Source: Nocardia alni (GTDB taxonomy: Bacteria; Actinomycetota; Actinomycetes; Mycobacteriales; Mycobacteriaceae). Taken from it: a stretch of 64,000 nucleotides of DNA. Position numbers and translations under genes: made by a program. Under the pieces are notes generated by a model. That model did no database searches. It worked only from the letters and a program-made list of their open reading frames with translations, and was not told where the DNA came from. Where the stretch lies: the NCBI RefSeq assembly GCF_019038435.1, contig NZ_JAGPOX010000035.1, positions 1 through 64,000 of the forward strand, given 5' to 3'. Positions 17,165-24,600 of the stretch are shown piece by piece. The stretch's first letter is position 1; every line of letters starts with the position of its first letter.

Positions 17165-17880
17165 CACGCCCCTCCGAAGGTGAGGTGGAACCGGAACCGG
17201 GCCGGATCCAGCAGGCTGACGACATGCTCGACCAGCGCGCCGTGCGCGTCCGTGCTGGTGCGGGTGGCGTGCAGGAAGACCTCGCCCGCGCGCCGCTCGA
17301 GCAGGACAGCGGTCTCGGCGGACAGGGCCTGCGTGCCGATCCACTGCTCACCGCCCTCGGCGCGCAGCCCGGCAGCCGCGAGGGTCGCGGTGAGCGAATC
17401 GTTCACCAGGCCACGCTCGGGCAGATCGGCCAGCACAGCGGTCGCGGGGATGAGCGAAACCTCGTAGGAGACCGGGCATTTCGCCGAATCACGTCGGCGT
17501 CGGCGCACCGCGACGAAGCCGTCGACGGCGAACCGCTCGGACAGCTCCGGATCGCTCACCCGCTCGATGCCGAGCAGTTCGGTGCTGACGGCGAAGCCGG
17601 AACCGGCCAGCGCCCGGGCCCAGCCGACCGACTGTTCGAGCTGTTTGCCATCGAAGGTGACGAACGAGCCGACGCCCGTCTGCGTCGCGATGAGCTCGCG
17701 GCGCTGCAATTCCGACAACGCGCCGCGCACCGTGCCGCGGCTGACCCGGTACCGCTGCGCCAGTTCGATCTCCCCCGGCAGCTGATCGCCGTGGCACAGG
17801 CGGCCCGATTGAATCTGCTGCTCGAGATCGGCCACCAGCCGATCCCGCTTACCTAACCGAACCTGTCCAGCCCTGTTCAT
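17164..17880 (-). CDS. GntR/HutC-family regulator with UTRA domain
   Basis: A 238-residue regulator. The N-terminal winged helix (LPGEIELAQRYRVSRGTVRG at about residues 34-53) is followed by a UTRA ligand-binding domain (about 80-235) with the family's YEVSLIP and LLERRAGEVFLHATR segments. HutC-type regulators usually sense a sugar, sugar phosphate or histidine-pathway metabolite and repress the operon they head. This gene is first of four tightly overlapping genes, so it likely autoregulates the operon in response to the transported compound or its phosphorylated form. Confidence 0.9.
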   Translation of the reverse strand: MNRAGQVRLGKRDRLVADLEQQIQSGRLCHGDQLPGEIELAQRYRVSRGTVRGALSELQRRELIATQTGVGSFVTFDGKQLEQSVGWARALAGSGFAVSTELLGIERVSDPELSERFAVDGFVAVRRRRRDSAKCPVSYEVSLIPATAVLADLPERGLVNDSLTATLAAAGLRAEGGEQWIGTQALSAETAVLLERRAGEVFLHATRTSTDAHGALVEHVVSLLDPARFRFHLTFGGA

Positions 17881-17890
17881 ACCTGTACAG
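17861..17890. promoter_or_regulatory. Possible GntR operator: repeated ACCTGTnCAG
   Basis: ACCTGTCCAG (17861-17870) and ACCTGTACAG (17881-17890) are direct repeats 20 bp apart flanking the GntR start codon; the second contains the perfect palindrome CTGTACAG at 17883-17890. Position at the operon head fits autoregulation. The sites are short and could be chance. Confidence 0.35.
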
Positions 17891-18086
17891 TACGTCTATT
17901 CGGACTCAGCACACAAGTGGCAACAGGTTCGATCACGTCATGCCCGATGTAGCACGGGTCACTCCGGCACACCGACATCAGCGCGATTCCAGGAGTGACG
18001 GGTCGGACGTCGTACGCCTGAGCTGCTCGACCGACCTGGTCAACGCCTCAGCATGACCACTCGGGCCTGGGCCTGAACGTGGCCGA

Positions 18087-18635
18087 TCACACCGGCGGAC
18101 GCATCGGCTCCACGCCGAGTTCGGTCGAGTACTTCTCGTTCAGCTCCCCCCAGCCGTAGTTCATCGCTTCCGCGCCGACGATCGGTCCGATGGGAGATCC
18201 GGCGATCAGGAGGGCGGCGACGTCGAGGCAGATGTGCCACCCGGCCGCCATCATCGCCGCCGAGGCGCGGTCGGTCAGGTAGTGGGTGAGACGAAGGGTT
18301 GTGCCGTCGGCGGATTCGCTCAGCGCCCAGCGCAATTTCTCGGTACCCCAGGCGTATTCGAGGACATGCGGACGATCGGCGCGCGAAACCTCGCCCGGCA
18401 GCTCCATTTTCGTCTCGCCATCGCCCATGGTGAAGGTGACCGGACCGAGGGCGGTAAGGGAGCGATCGGCGGTGAAGGGCGCCCACTCCCGCAGCTCTTC
18501 CGGTTCGGTGAGCGCGGACCATATCGAGTCGAGCCCCTGCGGGAATTCCCGCGTGAACACCAGGGACCACTGTCCCCCATCGTCCACGAGTTCGACCGGA
18601 TGTAGTGGACTGGGCCGATAGGTGCGACTGGTCAT
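18087..18635 (-). CDS. SRPBCC/AHSA1-domain protein
   Basis: About 182 residues with the START-like SRPBCC fold in its AHSA1 (activator of Hsp90 ATPase homologue) form: FTREFPQGLDSIWSALTEPEELREWAPF near the N-terminus and LRWALSESADGTTLRLTHYL in the middle. These proteins bind hydrophobic ligands or act as small-molecule sensors and sometimes as enzymes. The start ATG at 18635 overlaps the stop of the ArsR gene upstream (ATGA); an upstream extension would run into that gene. ArsR-AHSA1 pairs are very common in actinobacteria; ArsR is the repressor and the AHSA1 protein the co-expressed effector. Confidence 0.85.
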   Translation of the reverse strand: MTSRTYRPSPLHPVELVDDGGQWSLVFTREFPQGLDSIWSALTEPEELREWAPFTADRSLTALGPVTFTMGDGETKMELPGEVSRADRPHVLEYAWGTEKLRWALSESADGTTLRLTHYLTDRASAAMMAAGWHICLDVAALLIAGSPIGPIVGAEAMNYGWGELNEKYSTELGVEPMRPPV

Positions 18636-18949
18636 GAGGACGAATCCTTCCTGTCGAGGTGACGCCCGAGGGCGTCCAGATGGTTGTGCCACAGCCGCAG
18701 ATACGGCGACAGCCAGCCGTCCAGCTCCCCGAACGGACCCGGCGCGAGCCGATAGATGCGACGCTGGGCCGCCACCTCACACGTGACGAACCCAGCCTCC
18801 CGCAACACCTTCAGATGCTTGGAGACCGTCGGCTGCGACACAGCCAGCCGGTCCACCAACTCACCCACGGTCGCGTCGCCACCACGCAACTGGTCGAGTA
18901 TCCGCCGCCGCTGCGGCTCGGCGACCACGGTGAACGGATCGGCTGCCAT
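18632..18949 (-). CDS. ArsR-family winged-helix regulator
   Basis: About 105 residues from ATG 18949 (MAADPFTVVAEPQRRRIL). The helix-turn-helix reads VGELVDRLAVSQPTVSKHLKVLREAGFV, the classical ArsR recognition pattern. No clustered cysteines typical of metal-sensing ArsR members are visible, so a non-metal signal is likely. The protein could begin 11 codons earlier at 18982, but that would place the palindromic operator inside the coding region, so the shorter form is preferred. It is co-transcribed and overlaps the SRPBCC gene. Confidence 0.88.
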   Translation of the reverse strand: MAADPFTVVAEPQRRRILDQLRGGDATVGELVDRLAVSQPTVSKHLKVLREAGFVTCEVAAQRRIYRLAPGPFGELDGWLSPYLRLWHNHLDALGRHLDRKDSSS

Positions 18950-18968
18950 ACGCTCAATATACACACCC

Positions 18969-18980
18969 GCGTATATACGC
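18969..18980. promoter_or_regulatory. Palindromic ArsR operator candidate GCGTATATACGC
   Basis: A perfect 12-bp palindrome lies 20-31 bp upstream of the ArsR start, embedded in an AT-rich patch that also gives flanking TATAC/GTATA half-sites. Location over the likely promoter and the symmetry fit autorepression by the ArsR dimer. Confidence 0.6.
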
Positions 18981-19007
18981 ACAACGGAATATAGTCAGCT
19001 GACGGAA

Positions 19008-19658
19008 TCACCGTTCTCGGCGGCGGGCCATGAGACCGCTCAGAGCGGCGGTGTCGGTGGCGAGCGAGCCGCCGGAGTACGCCAGCGCGGCCAGCGATCG
19101 CTCGCCCGCTGCGGGGTTTCCCGAACCGCAGGCATCGGTCACCACGATCGGCAGATAGCCGAGATCCATGGCGTGACGCACGGTGGGCTCGATGCCGACC
19201 TCCAGCGCGATGCCCGCGATGGCGAAGGTGTCGATTCCGCAGTCGCGCAACGCGATATCGAGCGGAGTCGCCGTGAAGGCCGACATCGTGATCTTGTCGA
19301 AGGCCACCTCGTCCGGGCCCGGGGTCAGTTCCGGCGCCAGTTGGTATTGCGGTGACCCCTGCGGGAAGGGGGCGTGCAGCCGGCCGGGATCGTCCACCCG
19401 CTGCCACAGCATGGCCGTGCGCAGCTGCGATACACCCGCCAGCGCCATCGGGAGCGACATGTGCCGGGTGTAGAAAACGCGAAAGCCGTTGGCTCGTGCG
19501 GCCTCTCGCAGGCGTACGCAGGCGTCGACGACTTCGTCCCCGTCCGGGATCTGCCTCACGATCCCGACCTGCATGTCGTAGATCAACAGCGCCATGCGCG
19601 CCGGATCGCACGCGTCCTGGACCGTTTGCGCGATGTCGAGCCCGTTGGCATGCCGCAT
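19008..19658 (-). CDS. Isochorismatase-family hydrolase lacking the nucleophilic cysteine
   Basis: About 216 residues of the isochorismatase fold. The catalytic aspartate lies in LLIYDMQVG and the lysine in FDKITMSAF. The position that carries the nucleophilic cysteine in nicotinamidase-type members reads ALEVGIEPT, with glycine, as in true isochorismatases such as PhzD. It therefore probably cleaves an enol ether or related bond by acid chemistry, not an amide by a thioester route; the substrate is unknown. The ATG at 19658 overlaps the stop of the upstream small gene (ATGA). The pair is divergent from an HxlR regulator, which likely controls it. Confidence 0.85.
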   Translation of the reverse strand: MRHANGLDIAQTVQDACDPARMALLIYDMQVGIVRQIPDGDEVVDACVRLREAARANGFRVFYTRHMSLPMALAGVSQLRTAMLWQRVDDPGRLHAPFPQGSPQYQLAPELTPGPDEVAFDKITMSAFTATPLDIALRDCGIDTFAIAGIALEVGIEPTVRHAMDLGYLPIVVTDACGSGNPAAGERSLAALAYSGGSLATDTAALSGLMARRRER

Positions 19659-19984
19659 CACTTCGTCCTGTCGTAGGGCTCGGCCACGTCGACCGACTGA
19701 TCCATCAGCGCCTCGATGGGCAGCGGCGCGGTCACCGGCACGTAGGTCCACTCCAGAAATCCCTTTTTCGTCAACGGAAAATCGTTGACGTAGCGCTGCG
19801 CCTCCGCGACGCTGTCGACCTCGAAGACGATCACGACACCCGGCTCGTCGGCACGCGCGTAGTTCTCCCGCACGATGCCCGCCTTCCAGAGCCGCCACAC
19901 GTTGGCGACCTCCTGCGGCAGGTACGGGGTGATCGTCTCCATCGTCACGCCGGGCTTGAAACGATCGAACGTGATGACCTTCAT
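19658..19984 (-). CDS. Muconolactone isomerase-like / dimeric alpha-beta barrel protein
   Basis: About 108 residues from ATG 19984 (MKVITFDRFKPG). Pattern and size match small ferredoxin-like alpha-beta barrel proteins of the muconolactone delta-isomerase/YciI kind: VNDFPLTKKGFLEWTYVPVTAPLPIEALM near the end. Such proteins act on lactones or other small cyclic intermediates, or only bind them. It is translationally coupled to the isochorismatase-family gene, so both probably act on one pathway. Upstream in-frame codons (to 20026) run into the divergent promoter region and are not used. Confidence 0.75.
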   Translation of the reverse strand: MKVITFDRFKPGVTMETITPYLPQEVANVWRLWKAGIVRENYARADEPGVVIVFEVDSVAEAQRYVNDFPLTKKGFLEWTYVPVTAPLPIEALMDQSVDVAEPYDRTK

Positions 19985-20091
19985 CGGAATCGGACTCCAT
20001 CTCCAGATATGCGATAAGTACGACATCTATCGAATCGGGATGATTACAGTGATACAAGAACGCACTTTTTGGTGAGTACCGGAGGCGAGCG

Positions 20092-20424
20092 GTGTCAGCG
20101 AAGCGTTACTTCTGCCCGGTGGAGGTCACCGTCGACCTCATCGGCGGCAAATGGAAGCCGGTAATCCTGGCCCACCTCAAGGAGGGAGTACGGCGATACG
20201 GCGAGCTACGTCGGCTGATGCCCTCCACCAGCGAGAAGATGCTCGTCCAACAACTGCGCGAGCTGGAATCCAGCGGCCTGGTCCGCCGCACGGTGTTCGA
20301 GACGGTGCCGCCCCAGGTGGAATACGACCTCACCGAGGATGGCTGGAGCCTGACCCCCGTCCTGACCGCCCTCTACGAGTGGGGCGAAAAGCGTTCCGCC
20401 CGAGAAGGAATCACCTTCAACTGA
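20092..20424 (+). CDS. HxlR-family winged-helix regulator
   Basis: A 110-residue HxlR/MarR-like regulator. Signatures are CPVEVTVDLIGGKWKPVILAHL at the N-terminus, RRYGELRRLMPSTSEKMLVQQLRELE in the DNA-binding part, and YDLTEDGWSLTPVL near the end. Start is GTG 20092 after GGAGGCGAGC. The conserved N-terminal cysteine found in redox- or aldehyde-sensing HxlR proteins (C9 by my count) is present. It diverges from the two-gene unit at 19008-19984, which is its likely target. Confidence 0.9.
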   Translation: MSAKRYFCPVEVTVDLIGGKWKPVILAHLKEGVRRYGELRRLMPSTSEKMLVQQLRELESSGLVRRTVFETVPPQVEYDLTEDGWSLTPVLTALYEWGEKRSAREGITFN

Positions 20425-20600
20425 CCGCCCCGGCCGGGACCCACACCTGTCCGCACGTTGACAGGATCTGAACGACCGCAACGTCAAGGCCGGACACTGC
20501 TCGATTCATACCCGAAAACGACCACGATCACATGAACCCACCCCCCGGTCGATCCGTATACACATCAGGCTACGACTTGTCTTTTTGCAGGTAAAACACC

Positions 20601-20662
20601 TTGACCTGCAAATACGCGGCAATTACGTAGTAAACTGGACCCCCTTCGGGGGCAAAGGAGGC
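20601..20662 (+). promoter_or_regulatory. Promoter and stable leader hairpin of the small secreted protein
   Basis: TTGACC at 20601-20606 and TACGTA at 20624-20629 make a plausible -35/-10 pair with 17-bp spacing. The leader then contains CCCCC-TTC-GGGGG at 20640-20652, whose tip forms the very stable cUUCGg tetraloop, followed immediately by AAAGGAGG. The hairpin abuts the ribosome site and may set translation or mRNA stability. Read by eye; no transcript start is known. Confidence 0.5.
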
Positions 20663-20668
20663 TTCGCA

Positions 20669-20917
20669 ATGTCATACCTGTCAGCTTCTCTGATCGCCAC
20701 CACCGCAGCCCTGGGCCTCGCCCTGGCCGGCCCGGTAGCCCACGCCGACCCCCTCGGCGCCCCAGGCACCTCCTGCGGCCAAGACAAGGTCGTCACCGAC
20801 AACCACACCTGCCAAGCATTCAACGCATCCTGCACCGGCTACGACATGATGCTGATCGGAAGAGTAGACCACCAGGGCCACTGCGTAATCCCCGGCGTCA
20901 ACGGCACCCGCCCCTGA
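20669..20917 (+). CDS. Small secreted four-cysteine protein
   Basis: An 82-residue precursor with a clear Sec signal peptide: short N-region, hydrophobic SASLIATTAALGLALAG, and a likely cleavage after AHA (A-H-A/D) at about residue 27. The mature peptide is about 55 residues with four cysteines (TSC, HTC, ASC, GHC), enough for two disulfides. I do not recognise a family. The start is ATG 20669, behind AAAGGAGG; upstream in-frame codons would spoil the signal peptide. It stands alone between the HxlR gene and a strong bidirectional terminator. Confidence 0.75.
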   Translation: MSYLSASLIATTAALGLALAGPVAHADPLGAPGTSCGQDKVVTDNHTCQAFNASCTGYDMMLIGRVDHQGHCVIPGVNGTRP

Positions 20918-20996
20918 CCTACGATCCCACATCTCGACCGAAGGGTCGACGAGACGCTCCGATCGGGTTGCAGCACAGATCATTCGGCGAGCAAAA

Positions 20997-21051
20997 CGCA
21001 CGGGGTGGTGAAGTCGTCCTACGCTTCTCGGACGCTTCACCACCCCGTGCG
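20997..21051. terminator. Long bidirectional hairpin terminator
   Basis: A perfect 17-bp stem, CGCACGGGGTGGTGAAG at 20997-21013 with its complement at 21035-21051, continues after a one-base bulge into a further 5-bp stem around a 10-base loop. It lies between two convergent genes, the secreted peptide ending at 20917 and the small membrane protein ending at 21084, so it can stop transcription from both sides. Confidence 0.85.
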
Positions 21052-21083
21052 GGCCGTATGCACACGATTACATCGCATGCCGG

Positions 21084-21341
21084 TTACTGGCTGGGTTGCG
21101 GGACGTTGATGTGGCAGTCGGCGACCTTCGGGTTCATGCCCAGGTAGTTCAGTGGGCCGGCGATGATCGTTACCGCGATGGTTCCGGTGCTGGCGCAATT
21201 GGTGGGGGCGCTGTCGTAATAGTGGCGTTGCCAGCCGGCGATTGCGCCGATTATCAGCCATATCAATATCAGGGCCGAGACTATCCTGGCGATGGGGGAT
21301 CTGACGTCGTACATGCGGCGGTTCTCTGCGTATGTTCTCAT
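21084..21341 (-). CDS. Small single-span membrane protein
   Basis: About 85 residues from ATG 21341 (MRTYAENRRMYDVRSP). One strong transmembrane segment, IVSALILIWLIIGAIAGW, lies at about residues 19-36, followed by an external or periplasmic tail of about 50 residues with two cysteines (NCAS, DCHI). No named family is recognised. The start is set by GGAAG about 9 bases upstream; it begins 5 bp after the CsbD stop, so the two are probably co-translated. Confidence 0.7.
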   Translation of the reverse strand: MRTYAENRRMYDVRSPIARIVSALILIWLIIGAIAGWQRHYYDSAPTNCASTGTIAVTIIAGPLNYLGMNPKVADCHINVPQPSQ

Positions 21342-21346
21342 TTCAA

Positions 21347-21520
21347 TCACTTCCGGAAGGTGTCTTTGACCTTTTCAGCCGTATCCTTCAGGTTGGCTTT
21401 TACCTGGTCGGCCTTGCCTTCGTACTGCTTACTCCGGTTTTTGGTGATCTTGCCGAATTGTTCCTTGGCCTGACCGGTGAGTTTGTCGGCCTTGTTCTTG
21501 GCCTTGGCTGTGAAGCCCAC
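21347..21520 (-). CDS. CsbD-family stress protein
   Basis: A 57-residue highly charged protein, beginning MGFTAKAKNKADK and continuing with the CsbD-like repeats KLTGQAKEQFGKI and YEGKADQVKANLKDTAEKV. CsbD-type proteins are small, abundant general-stress proteins with uncertain biochemical roles. I choose GTG 21520 because AAAGG sits at a proper distance and because family members typically start MGF; GTG 21529 is the alternative. It is followed almost directly by a single-span membrane protein. Confidence 0.85.
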   Translation of the reverse strand: MGFTAKAKNKADKLTGQAKEQFGKITKNRSKQYEGKADQVKANLKDTAEKVKDTFRK

Positions 21521-21639
21521 TGCGGTCACCTTTCGCTATTACCCGGCTGCTGGGCGCTGCCGGTTGTACCTGCAATAGCCCGCTTTCCGGTTCCCAAACA
21601 CCGTCCACGCGATCCGAAGATCAGCAATGGAGAGTCGAG

Positions 21640-23085
21640 CTATCTTTCGCCTGCGATAGCCGAGATTTTCCGGCGGGCGGCCTCGAGGGCGTGCGTCTCG
21701 TTCGCGTACAGCAGGCCGTAGGTGAAACCGTTCTCGTCGCGGGCCGCGCTTGTCGCGGTCGCGGTTCGCCACAGGAATTCGCTCGATACGACGCTGTCGT
21801 TGTAGTCACCGAGTATGCGCTGGATCTTCTTGTAGTACTTGATGTTCGACTTCGCACGGATTCGCTTGCCGAACGGCTCGAGCAGTTCGGCGGCGTAGCG
21901 GGCGCGCTTGGCGGCCTTGCGCGCGCGGTGCATCGACTCGTGCCGTTGGTTGCGCAATGCGGTCACGAGCCTGCGGTCGGCCTTGGACGCGGCCCGCCGC
22001 GCCCGCCGCGCCCGCCGCACGAGCCGGCGCCCGCTGACCCGTCGTTCGAACGGCGGCTGCGTTTTCCAGGTCAGCAGGGTCGCGAGCAGTCGCAGGTAGC
22101 GCGGCGAGTCCATGGCCTCGGCGAGTGCGTTGCGGCTCGGAAGTTGCCGGGCCAGCAGGGTTGCGTCAATGCGCGCCACGACGGGGCCCAAGACGAGTTC
22201 GGGTGGTAGGTCGCGGATTTCGGCGGCCAGCCGGCGACGTTGTACATGACAATCACGCACGTCTCCGAGAAGTGCCGCATACCATTTCAATTCGTTGTCG
22301 ATCTCGCCGATGACAGAGCGGTCCAGCAGTTTTCCGAATACGCGCAGCGTGCTGCGAAGTCGCCGGGTCGCGACACGGGTGTCGTGAATCGGCTCGTCAC
22401 CCCGGCGCAGCGCGAGATCCCCGGCGAAGATCAGGTCGATCTGCCTGGTCATGTAGTCGTACAGGGCGCGCTCGGCCCCGGAGACGACGACCGGCGGCCC
22501 GGACGGCTCCGGCAGCGCACGCGACAGTTTGGAGGGATACGGCGAGTGACGGGCGCCCGCCGCGGCGAGCCTGTGCCTGAGTTTCGCCGGAACCTTGTCG
22601 GTGTGCGGGCCGAGTTCGACTTCGATCTCACGCCAGACGAGCATTTCATCGGGCTGATCGACCGGTATCGTGTCCACGCTGTCGTCATCCACCTCGACGA
22701 TCACCCGACCGTCCGAATCGAGCACCCGGTGCCGGCGGCGCACCATGTGAATTGTGGCGACAGGCCCCAGCGGCTTGCCCAGCGCGACGCCGTTGACGAT
22801 CGCGCCGAGTTCGTCCGGCAGCGCGTCCGACAGCCCGGCGGTGACCTCGACCCGGCCGTCACGGGCGGGGATCTTCAGTTGCCAGCCGCTTTCGTCGTCA
22901 CCCTCACGGCGACGCAAAGTCAGATCGTGGGCGAACAGGTCCCGCTCGGAGGTGTCGAAGTAGGTGCTGGTCAGCTCGACAGGAATCTCCTCGATGCGGC
23001 TGTCCGCGACGAGATCGTCGAGCCTCGGGAGAGTGAAGGCGAAGTCGACTTCCCATTTGCTCTCACGTTCGAGTACATCCTTCAT
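21640..23085 (-). CDS. CYTH and CHAD domain protein (polyphosphate-associated)
   Basis: About 481 residues. The N-terminal CYTH (triphosphate tunnel) domain spans roughly 5-200, with the strand-end glutamates of the tunnel visible (ESKWEVDF, VELTSTYFDT, WQLKIPARDG) and an EIEVELG segment. The C-terminal CHAD domain (about 220-475) is rich in helices with repeated histidine/arginine patterns such as HDTRVATRRLRSTLR and ARRARRAASKADRR. CHAD domains bind polyphosphate; the CYTH part could hydrolyse or sense triphosphate. Start ATG 23085 gives the normal CYTH N-terminus; residues upstream are not family-like. It diverges from the flavin reductase-like gene. Confidence 0.88.
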   Translation of the reverse strand: MKDVLERESKWEVDFAFTLPRLDDLVADSRIEEIPVELTSTYFDTSERDLFAHDLTLRRREGDDESGWQLKIPARDGRVEVTAGLSDALPDELGAIVNGVALGKPLGPVATIHMVRRRHRVLDSDGRVIVEVDDDSVDTIPVDQPDEMLVWREIEVELGPHTDKVPAKLRHRLAAAGARHSPYPSKLSRALPEPSGPPVVVSGAERALYDYMTRQIDLIFAGDLALRRGDEPIHDTRVATRRLRSTLRVFGKLLDRSVIGEIDNELKWYAALLGDVRDCHVQRRRLAAEIRDLPPELVLGPVVARIDATLLARQLPSRNALAEAMDSPRYLRLLATLLTWKTQPPFERRVSGRRLVRRARRARRAASKADRRLVTALRNQRHESMHRARKAAKRARYAAELLEPFGKRIRAKSNIKYYKKIQRILGDYNDSVVSSEFLWRTATATSAARDENGFTYGLLYANETHALEAARRKISAIAGER

Positions 23086-23232
23086 CGTCAGCGCATTCCC
23101 CGCATACCGCCGGTCAAACAGGGGACTCCGCCCGTTCACGCGACCAGGTCCGACCGCAAGGTATCGTTTGGAGTGGTTCGATCCTCTCCAGCAATCAGCC
23201 GGTGATCGCACCGCCGGCGAGAGGAGGACGTT

Positions 23233-23727
23233 TTGGGGTCACGCGATGCGGCCTTCGACACGATCGTGGCGACGACCGACTATCCGGTCTGTATCGTGAC
23301 GACCGTGGCCGGGCAGGACATGGCCGGGTGCCTGGTAGGTTTCGCTGGACAGATGTCCATCGAGCCTCGCCGATTCCTGGTCGCGCTGTCCAAGAGCAAT
23401 TACACCTATTCCGTCGCGCAACGAGCCGAGCACCTCGCTGTTCATCTGCCCGATAAGGACAATCTCGCGCTCGCGGAGCTGTTCGGCCGCGAGACCGGAT
23501 CCGCCGTCGACAAGTTCGCCCATTGCGAATGGCGCGTCGGACCGCACGGCCTGCCCATCCTGACCGCCGCCGCGGCTTGGTTCACCGGCGCGATCCTGCA
23601 ACGCCACGACTTCGGCGATCACGAGGGGACGCTGCTCGAGCTCACCGCCGCGGGGACGCCCGACCCGTCGGTCACCGGCCTGCGCTACCACGACGTCGCC
23701 GATCTCTCACCGGGCCATTCCGCGTGA
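23233..23727 (+). CDS. Flavin reductase-like FMN-binding protein
   Basis: A 164-residue protein with the flavin reductase-like (HpaC/actinorhodin-type) fold: YPVCIVTTVAGQDMAGCLVGFAGQMSIEPRRFLVALSKSNYT is the typical FMN-binding N-terminal half. These proteins reduce free FMN with NAD(P)H or carry bound FMN. The start is TTG 23233, set by GAGGAGG a few bases upstream. It faces the 3' end of the NRPS gene. Since the NRPS cluster encodes a luciferase-like monooxygenase that needs reduced FMN, this protein could be its reductase partner, but the gene belongs to no visible operon with it; the link is inference. Confidence 0.8.
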   Translation: MGSRDAAFDTIVATTDYPVCIVTTVAGQDMAGCLVGFAGQMSIEPRRFLVALSKSNYTYSVAQRAEHLAVHLPDKDNLALAELFGRETGSAVDKFAHCEWRVGPHGLPILTAAAAWFTGAILQRHDFGDHEGTLLELTAAGTPDPSVTGLRYHDVADLSPGHSA

Positions 23728-23765
23728 GCGGACAGTAAGTCGGGCCGCCACAGCGAATACTCAGC

Positions 23766-23793
23766 GAACATACAGCGCTCGGTCGCTGTGTTC
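23766..23793. terminator. Hairpin between the NRPS and flavin reductase ends
   Basis: GAACA-ta-CAGCG at 23766-23777 pairs with CGCTGTGTTC at 23784-23793 around a 6-base loop, leaving a 2-base bulge. It overlaps the NRPS stop codon and lies downstream of the convergent flavin reductase gene, the expected site for a two-way terminator. Confidence 0.5.
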
Positions 23794-24600
23794 ACTCTGT
23801 TCCGCGGCCCCTGTCACTGTCCCGGAGCAGAGAGTTCAAGATCGGTCCGATCTGGGCGGCGCCCCGTGGGTTGAGCATTCCAGCGTGGCGTTCATCGACC
23901 GGGATCTGCTGGATTCGGCCGGTGATGTGGCCGTGCCAGCTATCGGCCAGCTGGTCACGATGTGCCTCGCGGGAGGACAGGAACAGGACCGCGTCGCCGT
24001 CGTAGCGCTTCGGATCGTGCGGTACCGGCGTCAGGAAGTTCTCGCGGACGCGTTCGACCTGCTGAGCGGTCAGAATGTCCTCGGTGCTGAGGCGGTCGGT
24101 GAGCAGGGTCAGCAGTTGTTCGGGGTCCTCGATCGGCTCGGTGTCGCTCAGGCCGAGGAACTCGCGCCAGCCGCCGAGGAAGTCCGTCAATGCCCGCATG
24201 CCCTGCGGGTCGTCGGGGTCGGGTTCGAGCTCCAGCTTGTCTTCGACGGCCGCGTCCACCAGTACGAGCAGGCCGACGGTATGACCCAGTTGCTGGAGCC
24301 GCGCGGCCATGGTGTGCGCGATCTTCCCGCCCAGTGACCAGCCCAGCAGGTGGTACTCGGTGCCAGGGAACCTCGACACGATCTCCTGGACGTAGCGCTC
24401 GGCGTACGCGTCCACCGAGTCGCACCGGGGCGAGTCCTCGACGATGTAGGGGTCTTGCAGACCGTAGACGGGCCGATCGGGGTCCAGGTGCCCGGCCAGC
24501 GCCCCGTACACCCAGGCCAGACCGCCGCCGGGATGCACGCAGAACAACGGTGGCTTGTCGCCCGCCGAACGCAGCGGCGACAGCACGCCGAGCGAGACAC
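23792..24600 (-). other. NRPS terminal thioesterase domain
   Basis: Alpha/beta-hydrolase type I thioesterase of about 260 residues: CVHPGGGLAWVYG (oxyanion region), GWSLGGKIAH with the nucleophilic serine, and DERHAGML with the likely catalytic histidine. It releases the peptide by hydrolysis or cyclisation; which one cannot be read from sequence. Confidence 0.88.
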
